Source: Xiheimicrobium sp033763395
GTDB taxonomy: Bacteria; Myxococcota; Myxococcia; Myxococcales; Myxococcaceae
Length of the DNA: 64,000 nt
NCBI GenBank assembly: GCA_033763395.1
Contig: JANRKQ010000086.1
Coordinates: 1 to 64,000, forward strand
Reading direction: 5' to 3'
Positions 9,551-17,772 of this stretch are shown here, piece after piece. Under the pieces are notes generated by a model. It was not told the DNA's origin. It worked only from the letters and a program-made list of their open reading frames with translations, and did no database searches. The position numbers were made by a program, and so were the translations under genes. The first letter of the stretch is position 1; each line of letters begins with the position of its first letter.

Positions 9551-11734
9551 GTGACGCGGCGTTCGCTCGGCTGGCTGGCGGCCCTGCTGGTGGCGTTGCT
9601 CGCCCTATACACACCACTCCTCTTCGGCCGGGCGCTCGCAGGTCGCGACGCCTTCCGGCTCTTCATCCCCGACACCGCGTTCTTGTTCGACGCCTTGCGC
9701 GCGCTCGACTGGCCGCTGTGGAACCCGTGGCAGCGGCTCGGTCAGCCCTTCGCGGCGACGCTGCAGTCGCAGGCCTTCTACCCGGTACGGTGGCTCGCGA
9801 TGCTGAGCGGCTCGGCCGTCCGCGCGGTCTCGGTGGAGCAGGCGCTTCATGCGGCCATCGCGGCGCTGGGCGCTTTCCGTTTCGCGCGGGCCCTCGGCCG
9901 TTCACGCTGGGCGTCGTCGCTCGCGGGCGCGGCCTTCGGCCTGTCTCCCCTCTTCACCCAGCTCGGCATTCAGCAGAACGTCGCGTCGACCGCGGCCTGG
10001 GCTGGGTGGATCGGCGCCGCGGCGTGTGGCCTGCGTGCGCGCCCTGGTCGACGCGCGGCTGCGGGGCTCGCCGCGACGCTGGCGCTCGGCTTTCTTGGGG
10101 GCTCACCGGAGACCCTGGTCTGGGCGCTGGTGCTGGTCGCCGTCCTCCTGGCGCGAAACGCCCGTGCCCGCTGGTGGGCGCTTGCGTCTGGCGGGCTGTT
10201 CGTCGCGCTCGCGGGCATCACGCTGGTCCCGACGATCGAGTTCACCCTTGCCTCCCAACGGGCGAGCGGCGGTGAGCTCGACCCGCTCGCCTGGTCAGCG
10301 CCCCCCATCAGTCTGCTCGCCATGGGCTGGTTGAACGCCGATCTGCCGAGGCCCGAATACTGGGGCGGAGAGCAGAACTTTCTCCCGACGGTCTTCATCG
10401 GCACGGTGATCGTCGCGCTGGCCGCCCTCGGCGCAACGAAAAGACGAGCTCGGGCGATGACCGGCTTCGGCCTTGGCTGGGCGCTGGTGTCCCTCGGAGC
10501 GCACTTCGCGCCGGCGCGTTGGCTCCTCTCGCTCCCGCCTCTGTCGTTGTTCCGCTATCCAGCGAAGTACCTGGTGGCGGTCGCGCTCGCCGGGGCCGTG
10601 CTCGCGGCCTTCGGGTTCGATGGGCTGGTCGCGCGCGCGCGCGGCGCGAGGCCCCCGAGAGCGACCGTGCTTCGAGCGCTGGCCTTCCTTCTCGGACTCG
10701 TCGGCCTCGCCTTCGTCGTATTGGCCGCGGGAGTGGTGCGCCCTGGCGCCGCCGGTGGCCTCGGCCTGGGGCTCGCGATGGGCTTGCTCGCGTTCGCCGG
10801 CTGGTTCGCTGCCGCGCCGCCACGTCGCTCTCACAAGGTGAGAATCACGCTCGCGGCCGCAGCGCTCGTCGAGCTCGGCGCCGCGAACGCGCTGCTGGGA
10901 CACCCCCTGTGGCGCGACGCGAACGCGCTCGAGGCGTCGTCACCGTTGGCGGCGGCGATGGGCGCGGGCTTCACCGGACGAATCAGCGTCAAGCTCCCCG
11001 CGCCGGAGCGCGACTCGGCCGCCTACATCGACGCGAGCAGGCCCGCCCTGGTGCCGCTCCGGTTCGTCGAAGAGCACGTGCGCGCGGTGGAGGGCTACGG
11101 CGCTCCCGAGCCGCTGCGCGTCGATGACGTCTTTTCCCGAGGTGGACGAGCGGCGTTCGATCTGGCCGGGGTGGCGTTCTACGTCCGCGATGGCGAAGCA
11201 CCCTTCTCGGACCTCGAGCCCGTCACCACCGCCCTCGACGCACCTCGGCTCTACCGCTCGCGCACGGCGTTGCCGCGGGCCTTCGTCGTTCACGACGCCG
11301 AGTCCGTCACGGACGAGACCGCACGGCAGACGCTGCTCGGCGACCGGTACGACTACCAGAGCCGGGTTCAGCTGCTCGGACCGGCTGCGCCCCGTGTCGA
11401 GGCGGCTGGGTGCTCCGAGCGCGCCGCGACGATCGTTCGTGATGAGCCGCGGCGCGTCGTCGTGGAGGTCCGCTCGTGCCGCTCCGGGTTCCTCGTGCTG
11501 ACCGACGCCTGGTATCCAGGCTGGTCAGCGAACGTCGATGGCGCCGACACGCCGATTCTCAGGGCGAACCACCTCGTGCGGGCGGTGGCGATCGCTCCAG
11601 GAACGCACGTGGTGGAGTTCTCGTATCTGCCGACGAGCTTCCTCGTGGGGGCCGCGCTCACGATGCTCGGCCTGCTTGGGCTTGGGCTCGCCCTGCGCCC
11701 GCGGACTGGACCGGCTCGACGCGAAGACCGCTGA
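9551..11734 (+). CDS. YfhO-family multi-pass membrane protein
   Basis: Protein of 727 aa starting at GTG 9551. The first 480 residues contain about 12 hydrophobic helices with the N-terminal pattern of YfhO/GT-C-fold proteins: LLFGRALAGRDAFRLFIPD, then LDWPLWNPWQRLGQPFAA (an acidic loop after helix 1 and a WNP motif). The C-terminal 230 residues are extracytoplasmic, with the typical ending DAWYPGWSANVDGADTPILR ... HVVEFSYLPTSFLVG and a last helix. In Gram-positives YfhO helps glycosylate lipoteichoic acid using lipid-linked sugars. In proteobacteria the substrate is unknown, but a polyprenyl-phosphate-sugar-dependent transferase is the usual inference. It stands alone between a gene-poor region and the convergent fliJ-like gene. 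Confidence 0.88.
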   Translation: MTRRSLGWLAALLVALLALYTPLLFGRALAGRDAFRLFIPDTAFLFDALRALDWPLWNPWQRLGQPFAATLQSQAFYPVRWLAMLSGSAVRAVSVEQALHAAIAALGAFRFARALGRSRWASSLAGAAFGLSPLFTQLGIQQNVASTAAWAGWIGAAACGLRARPGRRAAAGLAATLALGFLGGSPETLVWALVLVAVLLARNARARWWALASGGLFVALAGITLVPTIEFTLASQRASGGELDPLAWSAPPISLLAMGWLNADLPRPEYWGGEQNFLPTVFIGTVIVALAALGATKRRARAMTGFGLGWALVSLGAHFAPARWLLSLPPLSLFRYPAKYLVAVALAGAVLAAFGFDGLVARARGARPPRATVLRALAFLLGLVGLAFVVLAAGVVRPGAAGGLGLGLAMGLLAFAGWFAAAPPRRSHKVRITLAAAALVELGAANALLGHPLWRDANALEASSPLAAAMGAGFTGRISVKLPAPERDSAAYIDASRPALVPLRFVEEHVRAVEGYGAPEPLRVDDVFSRGGRAAFDLAGVAFYVRDGEAPFSDLEPVTTALDAPRLYRSRTALPRAFVVHDAESVTDETARQTLLGDRYDYQSRVQLLGPAAPRVEAAGCSERAATIVRDEPRRVVVEVRSCRSGFLVLTDAWYPGWSANVDGADTPILRANHLVRAVAIAPGTHVVEFSYLPTSFLVGAALTMLGLLGLGLALRPRTGPARREDR

Positions 11735-11781
11735 ACAGGCTGCGGAGCGCTGCGGCCACCGAGTGACGCAGGCCCTGGCGC

Positions 11782-12198
11782 TCAACCCGCCTTACGGAAC
11801 CACAGCAGCGACGCCACCTCGTCGAGCTGCTTGTCCTCCGCACGCGCGGCGTCTTTCCGCAGCTCGTCACGGCGGGCTTCGGCGACGCGCCGAACGACCT
11901 CTGCCTGCTGGTGCGCAGCGGCGTACACGAGTCGCACCTTCGCCACCTGCTGCTGGGCCTGCTCGACCTCTTTCTGGGCGCGTCGCGCGTCTCCGAGGGC
12001 TCGCACGTGCGCCGCCTCGGTCAGCTCCCACGTCGAGACGTCGCCAGCCCGTCGGTGATCGACGGTCGCGGCGCGGGCGAGCGCCTCTGCACGCTCCGCC
12101 GCGACCCGCGCACGTGCCTCGGCCTCGACCACCTGCCGAAGGGCCTTCGCTTCGCCCCGCTCCCGCACCGTCACCACCGCGTCGAGCCTCGTCCGCAT
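11782..12198 (-). CDS. fliJ: FliJ-like flagellar export chaperone/coiled-coil protein
   Basis: Almost entirely helical, charged protein of 138 aa with heptad-like Ala/Glu/Arg patterns (ARVAAERAEALARAATVD, RRAQKEVEQAQQQVAKVRL). Its length and composition fit FliJ, the coiled-coil stalk that couples the FliI ATPase to the export gate. The start at 12198 has GGAGG seven bases upstream. Coiled-coil proteins are hard to assign from sequence alone, so the FliJ name rests partly on its position, divergent from flgF. Unusually, no fliI or fliH lies beside it. Confidence 0.65.
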   Translation of the reverse strand: MRTRLDAVVTVRERGEAKALRQVVEAEARARVAAERAEALARAATVDHRRAGDVSTWELTEAAHVRALGDARRAQKEVEQAQQQVAKVRLVYAAAHQQAEVVRRVAEARRDELRKDAARAEDKQLDEVASLLWFRKAG

Positions 12199-12380
12199 GG
12201 ACGCCTCCAGAGTGCAGACACCGCGCCTCGCGCAGGTCCTTGATTGTCGTGCCGCCAGCGCGGGTCAGCGGCGACCTTGCGGGTCAGGGCGACCTGTCAG
12301 CGACGCGACAACCCGGCAGGGGCTGCCGGGCGGAAACGACCGCCCACCATGCGGCCCCGGCAGAACGCGCCGACGCGTCG

Positions 12381-12396
12381 TGGCACAGCCACTGCT
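12381..12396 (+). promoter_or_regulatory. Sigma-54 (RpoN) promoter of the flgF operon
   Basis: TGGCACAGCCACTGCT fits the -24/-12 consensus TGGCAC-N5-TTGC, with GG and GC exactly 10 nt apart. Predicted transcription start is near 12407, giving a leader of about 14 nt that still contains the ribosome site GGTGGAGG before the ATG at 12421. Confidence 0.75.
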
Positions 12397-12420
12397 CAAG
12401 GCTCCCGGTGGAGGTGCACC

Positions 12421-13131
12421 ATGGCCGACGGCATCTACGTGAGCATGAACGGCGCGGCGGCCCGCATGGCGCAGCTCGACTCGGTCTCAGACAACCTCGC
12501 CAACATCAACACGCCCGGCTTCAAGGCGGCGCGGCCGGCGTTCGAGGCCTTCCTCGCGCGCGCCGGCGGTGAGCACCCCGAGCTCGTCTACCCCGCGGCG
12601 GTGCAGTCACAGCTCGACCTCTCCAACGGCGCCGTCGTGCACTCGGGCGACCCGCTGGACGTCCTGCCGACGGGCAAGGCCTTCCTCGCGGTGAAGTTGA
12701 CCGACGGGCTCGCCTTCACCCGCAACGGGCGCATTCAGATCGACGCCGACAACGTGCTCAAGGTGAATGGGCAGCCGCTCGTCGACGTCGCCGGCGAGCC
12801 GATCATCGCGCCGCCGCAGTCGGCCGTGCGCGTCGAGCCGAACGGCGACGTCTTCGCGAACAACCAGCGCATCGCCACCCTCGGCCTCTTCGAGCTCCAT
12901 GGGTCGATCGACCGCGTCTCGCCGACGCTCCTGCGCCCGCAGTCGCCAGACGGCGTCACCGCGTCGCCTTCGACCCTGCGCCTGGGCGAGTTCGAGGTCG
13001 GCAACTCGAGCGCCCTCGAGGCCGCGGTGCAGATGGTGTCGGCGCAGCGGCACTTCGACACCTCGATGCAGGCGCTGCAGACGTACCGCAAGCTCGACGA
13101 GCGCGCGGTGGAACTGGGCCGCGTTCGCTGA
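12421..13131 (+). CDS. flgF: Flagellar basal-body rod protein FlgF
   Basis: Proximal rod protein of 236 aa, started at the ATG at 12421 behind GGAGG. The N terminus has the rod/hook family signature (DGIYVSMNGAAARMAQLDSVSDNLANINTPGFKAARP; key part SDNLANINTPGFK). The C terminus ends with the conserved amphipathic helix (QMVSAQRHFDTSMQALQTY). These two helices pack together as D0 in the rod. FlgF is distinguished from FlgG by its shorter length and its place before flgG. First gene of a long plus-strand flagellar operon driven by the sigma-54-type site upstream. Confidence 0.95.
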   Translation: MADGIYVSMNGAAARMAQLDSVSDNLANINTPGFKAARPAFEAFLARAGGEHPELVYPAAVQSQLDLSNGAVVHSGDPLDVLPTGKAFLAVKLTDGLAFTRNGRIQIDADNVLKVNGQPLVDVAGEPIIAPPQSAVRVEPNGDVFANNQRIATLGLFELHGSIDRVSPTLLRPQSPDGVTASPSTLRLGEFEVGNSSALEAAVQMVSAQRHFDTSMQALQTYRKLDERAVELGRVR

Positions 13132-13145
13132 AGGAGACTCACCAC

Positions 13146-13931
13146 GTGATTCGTTCTCTCTACACCGCAGCGACCGGCATGGACGCGCAGCAGACGCGCA
13201 TGGACACCATCGCCAACAACCTCGCCAACGCGAGCACCACCGGGTTCAAGAAGTCGCGCGCCGACTTCGAGGATCTGATGAGCGAGACGATTCGCGCGCC
13301 GCAGCAGATCGACCCGCGCGGCGGCACGCAGCCAGCGCCCCTCCAGGTGGGCCTCGGCGTGCGCACCGTGTCGACCACGCGCAGCTTCAGCCAGGGCGAC
13401 CTCTCGCAGACCGGCAACCCCCTCGACGTCGCGGTCCAGGGCGCGGGGCTCTTCCGCATTCAGCGGCCCAACGGCGAGTTCGCCTACTCCCGCTCCGGCG
13501 CCTTTCGCATCGACGCCGACGGGCGGCTGGTGAGCCAGCGCGGCGAGCTGGTCGACCCGCAGATCACCGTGCCGCGCGAGGCGCAGAACATCTCGATCTC
13601 GGCCGACGGCATCGTGTCGGCCACCGTGACGGGCCGGGTCGACCCGATCGAGCTGGGCCGCCTCGAGCTGACGCTCTTCCAGAACCCGGCGGGCCTCGAA
13701 GCGATCGGCGGCAACCTCTTCGTCGAGACGGCCTCGAGCGGTCCGCCGCAGTTCGCGCGCCCGGGAGAGCTGGGCCTCGGCACCCTCGCCCAGGGCATGC
13801 TCGAGACGTCCAACGTAAAGGCCGTCGAAGAGATGGTGGCGATGATCTCGACGCAGCGCTCGTACGAGCTGAACTCGAAGGTCATTCAGACCGCCGATCA
13901 GATGCTCCAGCGGCTCACGAGCGTTCGGTGA
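13146..13931 (+). CDS. flgG: Flagellar distal rod protein FlgG
   Basis: Protein of 261 aa with a GTG start at 13146 preceded by AAGGAG. It begins IRSLYTAATGMDAQQTRMDT and continues with the rod signature IANNLANASTTGFKKSR. The FlgG-specific stretch VGLGVRTVSTTRSFSQGDLS and the C-terminal helix VEEMVAMISTQRSYELNSK are present. The length matches the family (about 260 aa). FlgG forms the distal rod that joins the hook. It follows flgF by 14 bp and is followed directly by flgA. Confidence 0.97.
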   Translation: MIRSLYTAATGMDAQQTRMDTIANNLANASTTGFKKSRADFEDLMSETIRAPQQIDPRGGTQPAPLQVGLGVRTVSTTRSFSQGDLSQTGNPLDVAVQGAGLFRIQRPNGEFAYSRSGAFRIDADGRLVSQRGELVDPQITVPREAQNISISADGIVSATVTGRVDPIELGRLELTLFQNPAGLEAIGGNLFVETASSGPPQFARPGELGLGTLAQGMLETSNVKAVEEMVAMISTQRSYELNSKVIQTADQMLQRLTSVR

Positions 13932-13935
13932 TGCG

Positions 13936-14520
13936 ATGACGACCCTCGCGCTGGCAATCCTCGCCGCTTTCCCCGCGCCGCTCCTCGACGCGCTGCAGGC
14001 CCGCGCCCCGGAAGGCACGCGGATCGAGCTCGAGGCCTTCTCGGCGCCACCCTGCCCCTCGCCCCGCTACGAGCCGCAGCCGATCGAGGGCACCGGCCGG
14101 ATCGCGGTGCGGCTGACGGGTCGCGGGTGTTCGGCCTGGGGCTGGGCCACCGTGCGGGTGCTCGCGACGCAGGCCGTGATCACCCGCGACGTCCGGCCGG
14201 GCGAGGCGCTCGACGGCGCCGTGCGGCTCGAAGAGCGCGAGTGGCGACGTGGCACCGCTCCAGCGCCTGCCCTCGAAGGCGCGGTGGCCGCGCGGGCGCT
14301 CTCGCGGGGCACCTGGCTGCGCGACCTCGACGTGCGCTTCGGGCCTCCGCCCGGCACGCCGATCACCGTGCGCGTCGTCGTCAACGCCATCTCGATCGAG
14401 CAGCGCGGAACCGTCGTCTCGTGCGGCCGCGACGTCTGCGCCACCCTGCCCTCGGGCAAGCGCGTCAGCGGCGTGCTGCGCGACGGGGTGCTCGTCAGCG
14501 GGCTGGAGCGTGGAACATGA
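13936..14520 (+). CDS. flgA: FlgA, periplasmic P-ring assembly chaperone
   Basis: Protein of 194 aa with a short hydrophobic signal at the N terminus (TTLALAILAAFPAPLLDAL). The C-terminal 110 residues form the FlgA SAF domain, with ITRDVRPGEALDGAVRLEER and VVNAISIEQRGTVVSCGRD. FlgA binds FlgI in the periplasm and helps it polymerise around the rod. It is placed between flgG and flgH, sharing a 4-nt ATGA overlap with flgH, so translation is coupled. Confidence 0.92.
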   Translation: MTTLALAILAAFPAPLLDALQARAPEGTRIELEAFSAPPCPSPRYEPQPIEGTGRIAVRLTGRGCSAWGWATVRVLATQAVITRDVRPGEALDGAVRLEEREWRRGTAPAPALEGAVAARALSRGTWLRDLDVRFGPPPGTPITVRVVVNAISIEQRGTVVSCGRDVCATLPSGKRVSGVLRDGVLVSGLERGT

Positions 14521-15257
14521 GCGCCACCTCGGTCATCGGCACGCCGTCGAGCGCCCTTCAGGCGATGCCGCGGTGGGTCCTCCTCTTCGCCTCGCTGCTC
14601 CTCTTCTGGGGGTGCAGCGTGCCGCACATCGACGCGTACGTTCCGAAGCAGCGCAACTACGACGCGGTCGCCGCGAAGAACACCGGCCAGGCGCCCGACA
14701 ACGCGGGCGGCCTCTGGAGCCCCGACGCGCGCAACGCCGCGCTCTATTCCGACTACCGCGCCTTCCGCGAACAGGACCTCGTGGTGGTGCGGGTCGAAGA
14801 GATGGCCGACGCGCGGCGCTCCGCCGACACCAACCTGAGCCGGGACTCGGAGCTCAACGTCGCCCTGCAGGCGTTCCTGCGCGCGGCTGGCTCCACCACC
14901 AACGCGAGCCCGCAGCTCGATCTGACCGCCAGCGCGAAGGGCGGCACCGACTTCTCGGGCGAGGGGCGCACCGGCCGCACCGAGCGGCTCACCGCCACCG
15001 TCCCCGCGATCGTCAAGAAGGTGCTGCCCAACGGCAACCTCTTCATCGAGGGCCACCGGGTGGTGCTCGTCAACAGCGAGGAGCAGCACTTCTACATCTC
15101 GGGCGTGGTGCGGCCGATCGACATCGCCCAGGACAACTCGGTGCGCAGCTCGTACGTGGCCGACGCCGAGATCGAGTTCACCGGGCGCGGCGTGCTCTCT
15201 GACAACCAGAAGCCCGGGCTGCTCACGCGCTTCTTCAACTGGATCTGGCCCTTCTGA
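14517..15257 (+). CDS. flgH: FlgH, flagellar L-ring lipoprotein
   Basis: Outer-membrane lipoprotein of 246 aa that forms the L ring. The ATG at 14517 overlaps the flgA stop. The signal peptide is hydrophobic (WVLLFASLLLFWGC), with the lipidated Cys near residue 33. Family features include GGLWSPDARNAALYSDYRAF, DLVVVRVEE, LTATVPAIVKKVLPNGNLFIEG (here LPNGNLFIEG is the hallmark) and VRPIDIAQDNSV. The N-terminal 16 residues before the hydrophobic core are longer than usual. The gene ends TGATG with flgI, a one-base overlap. Confidence 0.95.
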   Translation: MSATSVIGTPSSALQAMPRWVLLFASLLLFWGCSVPHIDAYVPKQRNYDAVAAKNTGQAPDNAGGLWSPDARNAALYSDYRAFREQDLVVVRVEEMADARRSADTNLSRDSELNVALQAFLRAAGSTTNASPQLDLTASAKGGTDFSGEGRTGRTERLTATVPAIVKKVLPNGNLFIEGHRVVLVNSEEQHFYISGVVRPIDIAQDNSVRSSYVADAEIEFTGRGVLSDNQKPGLLTRFFNWIWPF

Positions 15258-16342
15258 TGCGCTCCCGATCGATCGCCCTGGCGCTGTTGCTCGTCGCCGG
15301 CCCCGCGCTGGCAGGGAAGGCGCGCCTCAAGGAGCTCACCGACGTGCAGGGCTTTCGTGAGAACGCGCTCATCGGCTACGGCCTCGTCGTCGGCCTCACC
15401 AACACCGGCGACACCGAGCAGGTGCTCTTCACCATGCAGTCGATGGCGGGGCTCCTCGGCCGGCTCGGCGTGCGCATCGACCCGCGCGACATCCGCTCGC
15501 GCAACGTCGCGGCGGTGATGGTGACGGCGAAGCTGCCCACGTTCGCGCGCGCGGGCGCGGCGATCGACGTCACCGTCAGCGCGATGGGCAACGCGCGCTC
15601 GCTCCAGGGCGGCACCCTGCTCTTCACCCCGCTCGCCGGCGCCGACGGGGTCGTCTACGCGGTCGGCCAGGGCCCCGTGCAGGTGGGCGGCTTCGACGTC
15701 ACCGCCAGCTACGCCTCGGTGCGCAAGAACAGCCCGGCGAGCGGCACGGTGCCGGGCGGCGCCACCATCGAGAAGGCCGTCATTCCCCAGCTGGGCGCGG
15801 GCCCGCTCACCCTCCGCTTGCGCCGGGCCGACTTCACCAACGCCTCGCGCATCGCCGCGGCCATCAACAGCTCCATCGGCAGCGGCGCGAAGGTGCTCGA
15901 CGCGGCCGCGGTCGAGGTGGCGCTCCCGGCCGGCCAGAGCGCCCCAGAGCTGCTCGCCCAGCTCGAGGCGCTCGAGATCGACGCCGACACGCGCGCGAAG
16001 GTGGTGGTGAGCGAGCGCACCGGCACCGTCGTGCTCGGCGAGACGGTGCGCCTGCGGCCCGCGGCCGTCGCCCATGGTGGCCTGCGGGTGGCCATTGCGA
16101 CGAGCTTCGGCGTGTCGCAGCCCGGCGCCTTCGCGACGAACGCGCAGACGGTGGTGGTGCCGAACCAGCAGGCCGACGCGAAGGAAGAAGAGAAGTCCGC
16201 CGTCAAGGTGCCCGCCGCCGGCACCGTCGACGAGCTCGTCGCCGCGCTCAACGCCATCGGCGCGCCGCCGCGAGACCTCATCGCCATTCTGCAGGCGCTC
16301 AAGGCCGCGGGGGCGCTCGACGCCGACCTCGAGGTGCTCTGA
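15257..16342 (+). CDS. flgI: FlgI, flagellar P-ring protein
   Basis: Periplasmic ring protein of 361 aa. Sec signal peptide SIALALLLVAGPALAG is followed by the family start ARLKELTDVQGFRENALIGY and the conserved GLVVGLTNTGDT, NVAAVMVTAKLPTFAR and DVTVSAMGNARSLQGGTLL. The C-terminal VDELVAALNAIGAPPRDLIA is also typical. Length agrees with the family (350-370 aa). Together with FlgH it forms the LP-ring bushing for the rod in the peptidoglycan and outer membrane. Coupled at both ends by TGATG overlaps. Confidence 0.97.
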   Translation: MRSRSIALALLLVAGPALAGKARLKELTDVQGFRENALIGYGLVVGLTNTGDTEQVLFTMQSMAGLLGRLGVRIDPRDIRSRNVAAVMVTAKLPTFARAGAAIDVTVSAMGNARSLQGGTLLFTPLAGADGVVYAVGQGPVQVGGFDVTASYASVRKNSPASGTVPGGATIEKAVIPQLGAGPLTLRLRRADFTNASRIAAAINSSIGSGAKVLDAAAVEVALPAGQSAPELLAQLEALEIDADTRAKVVVSERTGTVVLGETVRLRPAAVAHGGLRVAIATSFGVSQPGAFATNAQTVVVPNQQADAKEEEKSAVKVPAAGTVDELVAALNAIGAPPRDLIAILQALKAAGALDADLEVL

Positions 16343-16977
16343 TGAAGCTCAACGACGCGGCGACCCAGCTCGAGAGCGTGCTGCTCAAGCAGCTCCTCCA
16401 CACCTCCGGCGTCTTCAAGGGCTCCGACACGCCGGGCTCGGCGCACGTGTACGATCTGTTCGCCGAGTCCCTGGCGGACGCGGTGGCGAAGAGCGGAGGC
16501 CTGGGGCTCGCCAGACTCCTGACGTCGGGTGCGGCAGACCCCGAGGCTCCGGCGCCACCCACCCCCGCGGGCTTCGGGCCGATCTCGTCTGGCTTCGGGC
16601 CGCGCGTCGATCCCCTCCACCATCACGCCTCGACGCACACCGGCGTCGATCTGCCCGCCCCCGAGGGAACGCCGATTCCGGCCGCGCGCGAGGGCGTCGT
16701 CGTCTTCGCTGGTGAGCGGGGCGGCTACGGCAACGCGGTCGAGCTGCAGCACGCCGATGGCACGACGACGCTGTACGCCCACGCGAGTGAGGTGCTCGTG
16801 ACCCGGGGCCAGTTCGTCCCAGCTGGGGCGCCGGTGGCCTCAGTGGGCCAAACCGGCAGAAGTACGGGCCCTCACCTGCACCTCGAGGTGCGCGAGGGGG
16901 GTCGCCCGGTGGATCCGGTGAAGGCCCTTAAGTCGTACCGACTTGGTGTCGAAAAGCTGACTGGAGAAACGCCATGA
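16342..16977 (+). CDS. flgJ: FlgJ rod-cap domain fused to an M23 peptidase
   Basis: Protein of 211 aa. Residues 1-60 form the rod-binding FlgJ-N domain (DAATQLESVLLKQLLHTSGV ... YDLFAESLADAVAK). The second half is a LytM/M23 zinc endopeptidase rather than the glucosaminidase domain of enteric FlgJ. It has the zinc ligands in THTGVDLPAPEGTPI (His and Asp) and in GPHLHLEV (HxH), and the fold signatures YGNAVELQHADGTTTLYAH and VASVGQTGRSTGPHLHLE. It should cut peptide cross-links so that the rod can pass through the wall. All catalytic residues are present, so it is probably active. There is no signal peptide, consistent with export through the flagellar apparatus. Confidence 0.92.
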   Translation: MKLNDAATQLESVLLKQLLHTSGVFKGSDTPGSAHVYDLFAESLADAVAKSGGLGLARLLTSGAADPEAPAPPTPAGFGPISSGFGPRVDPLHHHASTHTGVDLPAPEGTPIPAAREGVVVFAGERGGYGNAVELQHADGTTTLYAHASEVLVTRGQFVPAGAPVASVGQTGRSTGPHLHLEVREGGRPVDPVKALKSYRLGVEKLTGETP

Positions 16978-17279
16978 AAGTGAACGACCAGAAAGCAGGG
17001 CAGATCGTTCCGTTGGCGGCGCAGCGGGCGGCGAGCGCGAACGAGAAGACACCGGCCTCGGCGACGGAGCCGAAGGAGAAGGTGTCGGTCTCGAGCTCGT
17101 CGGACGCGGTGGCACTCCGGGCGGCTGAAGGGGCGGCGGCGGCGGGTCGGGCTCAGCGGGTCCAGGAGATCATCAGCGCCGTCAAGAACGGGCAGTACTA
17201 CCCCTCGCCGCAGCAGATCGCGAACCAGCTCGTCTCCGAGGCGGAGATCGAAGCGAAGCTCCGCGCCCTGCTGGGCTGA
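16974..17279 (+). CDS. flgM: FlgM, anti-sigma-28 factor
   Basis: Small protein of 101 aa overlapping flgJ by 4 nt. The C terminus has the FlgM sigma-binding pattern (AQRVQEIISAVKNGQYYPSP, then QIANQLVSEAEIEAKLRALL). The N-terminal half is disordered, Ala/Ser/Lys-rich, as expected for a protein exported unfolded. It holds FliA (sigma-28) until the hook is complete and is then secreted, releasing late genes. The sigma-28-like promoter before fliC in this window is the expected target. Confidence 0.92.
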   Translation: MKVNDQKAGQIVPLAAQRAASANEKTPASATEPKEKVSVSSSSDAVALRAAEGAAAAGRAQRVQEIISAVKNGQYYPSPQQIANQLVSEAEIEAKLRALLG

Positions 17280-17301
17280 CGCTCGAAGAGAGCCGCCACC
17301 C

Positions 17302-17772
17302 ATGAGCCTCGCCGCAGCCATCTCGCTCTCGATCCAGATCCGCGACGCGCTCGCCGCCGAGGTGAAGCGCTCCCGCGAGGCGCGGTCGGTGCTCAAGTCA
17401 ATGCAGATCGACGCGCTCCTGGCGCAGGCCGCGGCCCGCGAGGACTTCAACCAGCGCTCCAGCTACCTCTCCGAGGCGCTCGCCCGGGCCCTCGGCGACG
17501 TCGCCGCCGAGCGCGGCCAGAAGGACGTCACGCTGAAGGAGATCCAGGCCTGGGCGCCCTTCGAGGGGGCGCAGCTGGGCTCGGTGTTCGCTGAGGTGCG
17601 CTCGCTGACGGCCGCGCTCCAGGAGCTCGACGACTTCAACCAGGTGCTGGCCGAGCGCGCCCTCGTCTTCGTGCGCGCCTACGTGTCGCACCTGGCCCCA
17701 CGTCCAGCCGCGTACGGACGGCGCGGCACCACGCTCGCCCCCGAGGCGTCCACCCACTCGGAGCGTGCCTGA
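17302..17772 (+). CDS. flgN: FlgN-like export chaperone for FlgK/FlgL
   Basis: Helical protein of 156 aa placed directly between flgM and flgK, the classic position of flgN. Long amphipathic helices are visible (REARSVLKSMQIDALLAQAA, SYLSEALARALGDVAAER, VRSLTAALQELDDFNQVLAE), with the family-like pairing of a central acidic helix and the terminal RALVFVRAYVSHL. It would bind the C termini of hook-filament junction proteins and hand them to the export ATPase. Sequence similarity in this family is weak, so the call depends on position, length and helical content. It overlaps flgK by one base. Confidence 0.8.
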   Translation: MSLAAAISLSIQIRDALAAEVKRSREARSVLKSMQIDALLAQAAAREDFNQRSSYLSEALARALGDVAAERGQKDVTLKEIQAWAPFEGAQLGSVFAEVRSLTAALQELDDFNQVLAERALVFVRAYVSHLAPRPAAYGRRGTTLAPEASTHSERA

